Source: Fragilaria crotonensis (lineage: Eukaryota > Bacillariophyta > Fragilariophyceae > Fragilariales > Fragilariaceae). From it: a stretch of DNA of 64,000 nucleotides. The stretch lies in contig JAKSYS010000147.1 of assembly GCA_022925895.1 (NCBI GenBank), positions 1-64,000 of the forward strand, given 5' to 3'. Numbering within the stretch: position 1 is the first letter of the stretch; every line of letters begins with the position of its first letter. Position numbers and translations under genes: made by a program. Below the pieces are notes generated by a model. It was not told where the DNA came from and searched no databases. It saw only the letters and a program-made list of their open reading frames with translations. This document shows positions 55,725 through 64,000 of the stretch, piece after piece.

Positions 55725-58553
55725 CAGGCCGTGTTATTTGGGTTTTTACCCCCAAAACCCCCAATTAGCTTAATTGGGGGTAAATTTGGGGTTTATTTGG
55801 GGGTTTGTTTGGGGGTACCGATTACAGTGCGTTTCAAGGCTGTATTTCACGCCCAAAATGCGACGAGGAACACTAAATACACTGGCTGAGCGACGAGATG
55901 CTCGATGATCATCCATTACACTAGGCATTAGCTAACTAGCATTCTTGTTAATTGGGAAGCATCCTGTGTGCAATTCCAAGCAATTCAAAGTATTGTTTGC
56001 TGTGTAGAATTCCTCGAGGAGAAATCGGTGAGACTAGCACGGTAGTCGTCCTTTTCCCAATTGATCAAGGAGAAATCAGACTCCACAGTCGCAGTACCTG
56101 GGAAAACAGATGCAAGGCCACCAAAGAATCTCTTGAGCAGTGCAAATTGGTTGTCATCAAATGGGGCCCACGCTTCAACAAATGAGCTCGAGTGCTTCTC
56201 CGTCTGAACTAGGGCCTTGATACGTGCATTTTGACTAAGGAGTCCCTTCATATCATTGAAAAGTTCCTCCAATGCATCAACCTCCGCATTATCAAGGTGT
56301 GGAGCAGGCGCTGGCGTTGCTGCTGGATGAGAATGGAGAAATCACGATTTGTCACATCAACGAGCTGCAATGGCGTTACCGGTGGGAGGAGGAAGTCGGA
56401 AGAGTCATTTGCAGCGTCACGTTCGGCTTGAATAGATTCGATACCGTTGATCAGATCAACAAACATGTGTGCAACGCTTTTCAAGACCTGTACGTAACCC
56501 AACAGATTACCTCCTTCGCCCGGCAAGGACAGGACGTGAAGTCGCTCCATGACAAAGCAACCGCAATTCTCAATGAACGAGTGAGCTGCATCGAGCTGCA
56601 TCGCATACTTTCCCTTGGATACATGGCCGCTTCGAAAAAAGGTCTGCTCCTTCTTGTTGACGAAGAGGTTCCATTGCAACACTTCCTTCAGTAGGTCGCT
56701 GATCTTGAGCAACAACGGTTGGTGGTTCAACAATGATCGGAACCACATGCTCCTCCTCGTCGTCGTTCATGTGCAACTCCGCAATCGCATCCGGCGTCAA
56801 CGGTCCCAAAATCCGGCCATCAGCAAGCTGACATAAATCAACAATCAGCCCGGCAAGGATCTGACGCTGTGCTGAAACCTGCAACTGCTTGCCTTGAAGC
56901 GATACAATTGCGACATCAACAATTTTCATCACACGATTCAGACAACATGTGACAATCCACCATTGATCTGTCGGCATCCAGGTCACATTCCGCGTTGCCA
57001 AATGAGTTGTGATTTGCAATCGATTGGCTACGAACCATTTCACGACCTTGCTCATGGACATCCATCGCGTGCTTACAAATCGTGGACACTTTGATCCCAT
57101 CTCACTAATGAGATTGAACTGCCTCCGAAGGTGGCCTGTAAGAGAGGTCACCGTGCCAACATACGAGTCATCGCATAGAGAGTTGTACAGCCTTTGTAAA
57201 ACGAGATCAAGCTGATGCAATGCACACCAAACTCGATAGAAACCTGGAAGTGCAACGTTTGCAATACGAGAGGCAACTCCACGATATTGACCAGTCATAC
57301 TCGAGGCGCCGTCGGTTGTAACTGAAACGATTTGGCTCCTCCACTCAGGGGAAAGGTTATCAAGGGCAGTGGAGACAAGTTCAAACATGTGCTCTCCAGT
57401 GTGACGTTCCCGCATTGGAATGGCAAGCAAATGAAGGTTCAAGAGCACGCCATGATTTGAAACAACCCGAAGCCTGACGTCAAGGTATGATGTATCGCTC
57501 TTGTTTCCTCCGTCCAATGCGATAGAGAACGCCCAAGAATCTTTCAAGATTGCAGATATGGTCTGCAGATTTGCTGCGCAGGCAATTCGAACATAGCTGC
57601 TCACCTTTTGCGGGCTCATTGATCCAAGTGTAGCAAGTCGTAGAGTTTCCTTCATGTCTTGCATTGCTTACCTTAGATACCTGGCGGAAGGAAAGTCCGC
57701 TGGAAACCATTTTGATGCATGAGTAGAACTGAAGCTTGGATCTTACAGTTGCAAGATACCGTTCAAGGCCAGCATTTTCCTCCTCCTCGTGAGGATTGTC
57801 ATCCAGAGCTTCATCATCGTCTTGAAGCTTGAATACCGAGAGGAACCGTTCCTTCGTCGATATGTCTTCGTCATCATCTGGATCAAATAACAAATTGCCA
57901 ATTATTCCCTCCACTATAGCCTTGTCAAGCCATATTTTGAGTTGTTCATCGTTGGTTGGCGGCGGTAGAAAGAAGCGTCCTTTTGGCGAATCCTCCTTTC
58001 TGGCACCAGCAGTGCTGGGATCAAAGTATGAGGTTTTCTGCGAAACCGACAGGGACAAGTACTCCTTGGATCGCTCTTGATGCTGCTCAAGCATGTGCCT
58101 CTTCATGTGATCTTGTCGCCACGGCTTCGTATACATCTTGATTTTGGATGTTGGAGCTCGTTTCACATTTACTTCCTCACGCACTTCCTTTCCAAAGGCT
58201 CGACAGAACCTACACTCAACAGACGCAACATCTCCTGTTGCAGCATCTCTAGCAGACACGTGAAGGCCATAGGCCTTCAACCACTTCTCATTGAAGTGGG
58301 TTGGCTTGCAATGCTTCTTTTTCTTCTTGTTGAGCTGAGCAGACATCTTCTTCTTTGTGCTACTTGTTTTGCAAAGCAATAGTCATTGCAATTGCAATCT
58401 GCCAGATCGACAATCAACGACGCTTCCCGCCAAAATCTATGAGTTATACTATGTCCTACGTATTCTACGTGGCCTTAGTTGGGGGTGAATTTGAGGTTTC
58501 TTTGGGGGAAAATACCCCCAAATAAGGAAAACACCCCCAAATAACACGGCCTG
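55725..58553. mobile_element. hAT DNA transposon with intact ends
   Basis: A 2.83-kb element. Perfect terminal inverted repeats CAGGCCGTGTTATTTGGG, and a perfect 8-bp target duplication CTCGCAAC (55717-55724 and 58554-58561), which is diagnostic of hAT. Subterminal DNA at both ends carries repeated TTTGGGGG/CCCCCAA words. At the left these include the near-palindrome CCCCCAATTAG and CTTAATTGGGGG, likely transposase-binding or structural elements. The transposase lies on the - strand with several frame changes. Perfect ends imply recent insertion, about 95 bp upstream of the next gene's ATG. Confidence 0.95.
55985..58379 (-). pseudogene. hAT transposase, frame-split
   Basis: From the N-terminus: a Lys-rich start, and a BED-like zinc finger with the C-x2-C motif (SVECRFCRAFGK) and H-x4-H (WRQDHMKRHMLEQH). 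Then an acidic linker and the catalytic core follow, with the first Asp in SIALDGGNKSDTSYLDVRL and the second in VTTDGASSMTGQYRGVASR. The C-terminal dimerisation segment is FGGLASVFPGTATVESDFSL then INWEKDDYRASLTDFSL, which contains the third acidic residue region. The frame changes about three times (around 57660, 56600-56750 and 56260). These may be sequence slips like those in host genes rather than decay, since the ends are perfect. Confidence 0.85.
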
Positions 58554-58656
58554 CTCGCAACTCGCGACACGCGACTCCTGTACCTTAACGCCTTTCGCAC
58601 TGGACACATCCTTTAGCAGCCATAATTCTTCTTCTCGCTGCACTCTTTGTGTTCGA

Positions 58657-60000
58657 ATGGCGACACAACAACAGCCATCCGAAACAAACGACAATGCCCC
58701 TCCCCGTGCCCTAAAAGGAAGGGAATTGGAAGATTTTGAATGGTTACAATCTGTCACTCTGGACAGTATCGTCCTTGATGAGGACATGACGCAAGTGGTA
58801 TCCATCAATGGGTTCGACTTGCAGAGATTGAGCCAGAAGTGTCTCCGCCGTCTCTGTGTCAAATTCAAAATCGCGAACTACAAGAACCGAAATAAAGAAA
58901 GAGTCTTGCAACTAATTCTTGACCGGAGATTGAGGATGTTGAGAATCGAGAAAGCCATGGCACAGCAACGCAACACGGGAGTGGCTCCTTCAGGTGAAGC
59001 TTCATCCGTTGACAACGAAAATGCACCTCAACATAGTATTCAGCAAGATACCCCGGAGCAAGGAACGGCATCAGTACATGAATTATCCGTTAATAATGAT
59101 GCATCCGCAAGGTCTTCCTCCACCAACAACAGAAGCGGAGGAGCAGCGTCGGGGAAAGGAGCGCATTCAGTCCAAGCTTCGTCCATTGACAACAATTCAA
59201 CTTCAACTTTTTCCTTTGCAAACATGAATCGATTACCTTTCGCAGGTTATGCCCCTTACACAGCAGCTCTTGCAACGAGGACAAGTGGTTGCAGCGACGG
59301 GGTTGGAGGAAGTACTATTCAGCAAGGTCCACCGAACCAAACAATGCCATCAGTTCACGCTGTATCCGTTGATAACAATCCAACAGCAATCGCTACGAAC
59401 GCGAATAGCAACAGCGGAGGAGGAAGGTCGGAGCAAACGGTTCATACTGCAAATGTAAGTGGATTACCTGCAGAAAGGTACGCCCCTTATACAGCAGCAC
59501 TCGCAGCGATGACAAGCGGTCGCAATGACAGGGGAGGTGGAAGGACTTTGCAGCAAGGTGCCCAAGAGCAAACGACGCCTTCAGTTCATGCAACGTCGGA
59601 GCGAATGGCAGGTTCACTTCAAGCTTCATCGGTTGGAGACAATGTAACTTCGCCCTTTTCCTTCGGGAATATGAGTCGATTACCAGTAGCACGGTACGCG
59701 CCTTACACAGAAGCAACGAGGACAGTAACGAGAGAAATACCGGGGATCGAAAACGAGGGAAAATCCGCTTTGGCGGGAAGGGAGAAGATAAAAAGGGAGA
59801 TGGAGCTTCTTGCTTTGATGGAGGAATATGACACTAGTCTGAAACGCAAGCGAGAGGAACTTGATGAATTGATCCAACAGACTCACGAGGCCAGAGTAAT
59901 GATTGATATTCTGAAAAATAAAAGGGGCGAAGCTCTTGAGGCGCTCCAATCAGCTTCAAGTTCGAGTACTTTTCTCGGCGCATCTAACTGGACCACGTAA
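58657..60000 (+). CDS. SAP-like domain protein with internal repeats and C-terminal coiled coil
   Basis: An intact 447-residue frame from ATG 58657. The N-terminal part has a helix-extension-helix stretch (LQRLSQKCLRRLCVKFKIAN then NKERVLQLILDRRLRMLRIE, residues about 51-95) that resembles a SAP DNA/RNA-binding motif. The middle is Ser/Asn/Gly-rich and contains three repeats of about 80 residues with the core RYAPYTAALA-TSG, followed by QQG-x-TxPSVHA. The C-terminus is a coiled coil (EKIKREMELLALMEEYDTSL then KRKREELDELIQQ). I do not recognise the family. The hAT element sits immediately upstream, with its target duplication about 95 bp before the ATG, so the native promoter has been displaced. 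Confidence 0.75.
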   Translation: MATQQQPSETNDNAPPRALKGRELEDFEWLQSVTLDSIVLDEDMTQVVSINGFDLQRLSQKCLRRLCVKFKIANYKNRNKERVLQLILDRRLRMLRIEKAMAQQRNTGVAPSGEASSVDNENAPQHSIQQDTPEQGTASVHELSVNNDASARSSSTNNRSGGAASGKGAHSVQASSIDNNSTSTFSFANMNRLPFAGYAPYTAALATRTSGCSDGVGGSTIQQGPPNQTMPSVHAVSVDNNPTAIATNANSNSGGGRSEQTVHTANVSGLPAERYAPYTAALAAMTSGRNDRGGGRTLQQGAQEQTTPSVHATSERMAGSLQASSVGDNVTSPFSFGNMSRLPVARYAPYTEATRTVTREIPGIENEGKSALAGREKIKREMELLALMEEYDTSLKRKREELDELIQQTHEARVMIDILKNKRGEALEALQSASSSSTFLGASNWTT

Positions 60001-60674
60001 CGCCATTCCTCTGCATGACGCAATGTCTCGCCGGCCACCAAGCTAAAAGTTCTGCGACCTCATACTTGCAGTTGTAGGCGCATGGGCTTGTACCCTGTGA
60101 CCTTCTAGGAGCTTCACTGGCCAAGCAGGGTGCTGTCTCTTAATTCATTGGTGACGCTTCAGTTGAAACAAACAGAAAGCGGTGTCGTAAGTATCTAAGG
60201 TGTAATGCGCTCGACAAACCACTCACTACTGAACTCTTGCAAGTGTGCCGACTACTTTCGAAATGTCATAGTAACGACGTTATTTCCAACAGATGGCAGA
60301 TCTTCATACCCAATTGTCATTATCCATAGTGATCTACAACTACGATCGTGATGGTGTGCAGTCCTTGTCATCAGTCTCCGGTGGACTTACACTGCTGCCG
60401 ACTGCCGAGTCCCGGGTCCGGGGTCCTAGTAGAGTCCTACGGTAGAGTCCTAGTAGTACGTGTTAGCATCTACACCCAGTACCGTAGTACCAGTCTACTG
60501 TACTCAAGACTCGTGATTCGTGACTCGTGGGAGGTGACACAGTGCGCAACTCGCACCAGCAGTTGATCCATCGGCGCGTTGGTTTTGTGGACAACGATCA
60601 TCACGTTAAGCGTTATCGAACCATTCTGCATTCATCTGACTTGAGTCTGCATCAGCAATTGTTATTCGTCGATC
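60001..60674. other. Spacer upstream of the Aquarius gene
   Basis: No gene is seen. GTAC- and CTAGTA-type words cluster at 60425-60510. The promoter of the Aquarius gene should lie in the right part. Confidence 0.45.
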
Positions 60675-63600
60675 ATGTCATCCGATTCTCGACGCCGCAA
60701 GGTCTCGAAGGAAGACGGTCCGAAACCGAAAAAACAAAACCATACAACGTAGCATCGCTCAGCTGTACGAAGAAATGGTCGAACATGACGGCGACAACGC
60801 CGATTACCAGACCTTGCACGACGTTGTTTGGCCATTTCTACAGCGATGCAAGGATCATGAAAGCGATGAATGGAAGAAAGCATGTGTCTTGTTTGCCCTC
60901 CTCGTGACAAACCAGGAAGGAAAGCCTTCGGTATCGAAATTTGGAGACGAGACCCCCTCTTGGAACTGGTCGTCAGTACACTTCTGTTGAATGACAACAC
61001 TGAAAGGGCAGATACAATCCACCTTTGTATCCTTCTTCTCACGTCAGAAGGTACACGAAACGTAATTCGGCAGTATCTTGGAGTGGAGCTGTTACACTTC
61101 GTCCCCACTCGACGACTCGAATTGGAACTCAAAGATCGGCAGCCTTGCGTCGTAGCTTCTCGCTGGCAGGTGAAAAGCCAAAACGAATGTGGGTTGTTCA
61201 ATGGATCTCAGGATTGTTAGATCACTTAGAAGGAAAGTCCAAGCATGGAGATGCGTTTCGTAATGATCACCTTCCAAAGGAAGCATCAATGTATCTGCAT
61301 CGATCGTTGGAATTGTTAATCGACTTTCTCTCGGCGTTCGACACCCGCCAATTTTTCATCATATTCCTCGATGCAATTCATTTTCCTGTACGATGCAAAT
61401 TAGCGATCAAGGAAGTTCCTAGGACGACCCATCGACTGGTTCAGCATCTCTTGGCCCGAGCTTTCAGTCTCCTTAACTTTCCAGTTCAAAGTGACAAGAC
61501 TCCACTATCGAAGGAGCAGACGGTCTCCATCTACCATGCCCGTGCTAGCATTGTTCAAAAATTGAGTCACAGATACTATGCGGAAGATCTTCCGGAGGTT
61601 GTACATGCCGGTGTCGGACTGCTGTGCAACGGCAAGTATCTTCCGCAGGCCTTCGGTGGATTGGATGATCACAAGCTATTGGACCTCCTTCATCGCCTTC
61701 GTTTGGTTGATAAAGATATCTTTGTTGGAGGTCGAGAGTATATGATGGCCATCTTGTTGCATCATCTGTCTTTGCCCCCTTACCCTCTCGATGAATTAAA
61801 ATCCTTTCCCTTGTATCCAACAGAAACCATCCTCTTTGAGCACAATGTCATTCCACCTGGAACATTTCTTCGCAAGTCACAAGTCTTATCCATCCCGAAG
61901 CTCAACACCCAGTTCTTGTCCTACCAAGATTATCTTTTGCGCAACTTTGAGTTGGTACGATTAGAGTCGGCCTATGACATTCGATCCGATCTGGTAGACG
62001 TGATCAAACGAGTGCAACCTGTTGTGCGAACGACCATGCACGACACGTCAAGTGAGCTACAACTTAAGACAGACTTTTCGGGGTGGGCACGAATGGCCCT
62101 CGAACTGGAGGAGCAGGTTCGTATTATGCGTGTCACGCCGCCAAAGCTAGGGGAAGGGGTACCGGCAAGTGTTGTCGCTGAGATAACTGTCGACATGGTG
62201 CATTGCGGTGATTCGATCCGCAGAGAGTGGGACTCTCTTGGAGAATTCGACAATTTATTCTTGGTTGCGATTGATGCCACGGCAATGACGGGGGCTCCAG
62301 CTCCTTTGGTTGAGGACCAAGCTGGTGACAGCGAGCGTCGTGTCGCCGACGACGATGATCCGACATTCCCCGCACGATTTGGAGTAACGGCAATTCGTGG
62401 TTGCATGGTCTTGAACATTCGAGATGCAGATGGAAAAATTGTTAACGATCCTTTACTTCAGGATGCGAAGCAATCTATCAAAGGAACGAAAAGGATCTTC
62501 CGGGTTGAACTCGATCCAGCACAATACACGTACGACGCGCGATCTAAAGCTGGAACGAAAGTTTACGAAACGTTGAACCTCTTGGTTCGTCGAGAAGGCC
62601 GAGCAAACAACTTCCGAGCGGTTTTAGAAACAATCCGTGGTCTCATGGAAGGATCTGGTTCGATTGGACGAGTGCTCCCTCCATGGTTGCAACCTGTTCT
62701 TCTTGGGTATGGCGATCCTGAATCCGCTTACTACAAATCCCCTACCATAAGGGCCTACTCCTTGAAAACTCCGGGAGTGCCCGAGCCAGAGGCCCCACTC
62801 GACTTTTGTGATACCTTTCTGGACGCGAAGCACCTTTCCGATTCGTTTCCTGATTCCAAGGTTGATTTTACCGATGATTGCGCGGAATCACAGCGGTCGA
62901 ATCTGAAGCTTGAGTTCAAGGGTAGTGACATCCACGCGTCTCGTTATGATTTTCATAAGGGTGTGAACGGAAATTCTGTTCGCTTCACGCCTGTTCAGGT
63001 TGAAGCGATCAAAGCTGGTCTTTCACTTGGTTTGACATTGGTTGTCGGACCGCCAGGCACAGGGAAGTCTGATGTTGCTGTACAGATCATTGCGAATCTT
63101 TTCCACACATTCCCGAGCCAAAGGACAATCATTATCACCCATTCAAACGCTGCCCTAAATGATCTCTTCCAGAAGATTATGGCTCGAGGCGATATCGATG
63201 AGCGATACATGATTCGCCTGGGTGCCGGTGAACGTGATCTCGACGTTGATTCTACTCACGACTTTTCTCGCGTTGGTCGAGTTTCGCATTCGTTGGCAAG
63301 AAGAGATCAACTTCTGGAGCGAGTACAGCAGCTCTCTGAATCGTTGGGAATCAGTGGAAAGGCCGAGAGAGGTGCTGATGGTTCTCCATCGTACACCTGC
63401 GAAAGTGCAGGTTACTTTCAAATACATTATGTCCAGAAGTATATTGACCAATTCCACCAAAGTGTGAAGGACGCAAACGAAAAGGATGTGGGCAATTTTT
63501 TCCATTCAGTGTCTTCTTTGGTCTTAAGAGTGATGAAATTGAAAACATGACAATGGCCAATGCAGAGGTCAGACTCGACGACATCACAAGGGTGTTCGCC

Positions 63601-64000
63601 GAGTTGGACGAATACCGCCCGCTTGAGATCCTGCGATCACAACGCCAGCGTACGGATTATTTCCTTATGAAGCAGGCCAAGATTGTCGCGATGACTTGCA
63701 CTCATGCCGCGATCGCCAGGTCGCGACTCGTCGAAATGAACTTTCAATACGACAATCTGGTTATGGAAGAAGCTGCACAAATGACTGAAGTAGAGTCCTT
63801 TATCCCACTATTGTTGCAACGTGGTGAAACAGATTCATCGGTCGCTGTTTGTTCAAGACTCAAACGTGTCACGATGATCGGCGACCACAATCAGTTGCCT
63901 CCTGTCGTCAAGAACCTTGCTTTTGCCCGATATAGCAACTTGGATCAGAGTTTGTTCGCTCGCTTGATTGGCTTCGGAGTCCCCCATGTTCAGCTTAATC
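60675..64000 (+). CDS. AQR: Aquarius (intron-binding spliceosomal SF1 helicase), 3' truncated by the window
   Basis: ATG 60675 (MSSDSRRRKVSKEDGPKPKK). The helical N-terminal domain follows (LHDVVWPFLQRC; MYLHRSLELLIDFLSAFDTR then FHIIFLDAIHFPVRC region). Then comes an extended beta region (YLLRNFELVRLESAYDIRSD), and the SF1 helicase core with Walker A VVGPPGTGKSDV and motif Ia IIITHSNAALNDLF. After a slip come MTCTHAAIARSRL, the DEAA-like box NLVMEEAAQMTEVESFIPLL, and MIGDHNQLPPVVKN. Aquarius binds introns upstream of the branch point in the spliceosome. Slips (near 60740, 60940, 61130 and at the T run 63496-63501) mostly fit single lost homopolymer bases. The window ends inside the helicase core. 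Confidence 0.92.

Noticed and set aside
1-64000. tRNA, rRNA genes and CRISPR arrays
   Set aside because: No B-box/T-loop pattern with a matching cloverleaf, no rRNA core sequence, and no regularly spaced repeats were seen; a nuclear eukaryotic window would not carry CRISPR.

Overview
The window looks like nuclear DNA of a diatom (stramenopile), probably a pennate one. Evidence: short GT-AG introns of about 66-103 bp, predicted plastid pre-sequences with a signal peptide followed by an ASAFAP-like F, an HTTM-domain protein, diatom-style LRR and BTB proteins, and a CoDi-type Ty1/copia element whose protease motif reads DSHADT. There is no operon structure. Genes lie on both strands, separated by spacers rich in GTAC-type words.

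Layout. 0.5-2.0 kb: decayed LRR gene. 2.9-8.1 kb: unknown basic protein (+), HTTM membrane protein (-), BTB protein (-). 8.9-9.2 kb: small two-exon tautomerase-like gene (+). 9.7-11.9 kb: NYN-LOTUS-SAP-LOTUS RNA-binding or nuclease protein (-). 13.3-15.3 kb: PPR protein (+). 15.5-16.0 kb: ribosomal protein L11 (-). 16.4-20.5 kb: a complete PIF/Harbinger transposon with TIRs and a TTA target-site duplication. 20.8-22.1 kb: single-pass membrane protein (+). 22.2-24.4 kb: protein with two CAMK-like kinase domains (-). 24.6-31.1 kb: CoDi copia element with LTRs that look identical. 31.1-40.0 kb: repeat graveyard with relics of at least two PIF/Harbinger lineages. 40.5-44.9 kb: F-box/protein-kinase fusion (+). 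45.1-46.5 kb: TFIIH p44 (-). 47.2-48.5 kb: SGT1 (+). 48.6-50.1 kb: plastid-type WW-PTC7 phosphatase (-). 50.4-52.1 kb: GGTAA-rich repeat and a MITE-like element. 52.4-54.2 kb: double-SET protein with a signal peptide (-). 54.5-55.4 kb: TIR element without an ORF. 55.7-58.6 kb: hAT transposon with a perfect 8-bp target-site duplication. 58.7-60.0 kb: SAP-like repeat protein (+). 60.7-64.0 kb: Aquarius-type splicing helicase (+), cut by the window edge.

Many otherwise well-preserved genes, including the essential RPL11 and Aquarius, are broken by single-base frame slips, often at short homopolymer runs. I read most of these as homopolymer-length errors in the assembly, so they should not be taken as pseudogenes. 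The LRR gene and the 31-39 kb transposon relics are more plausibly real decay. The genes do not form one pathway. They are mostly housekeeping (translation, splicing, TFIIH, chaperone) and signalling (kinases, phosphatase, F-box, BTB), with mobile DNA filling roughly a third of the window. Domain assignments come from reading motifs by eye; no database search was run.
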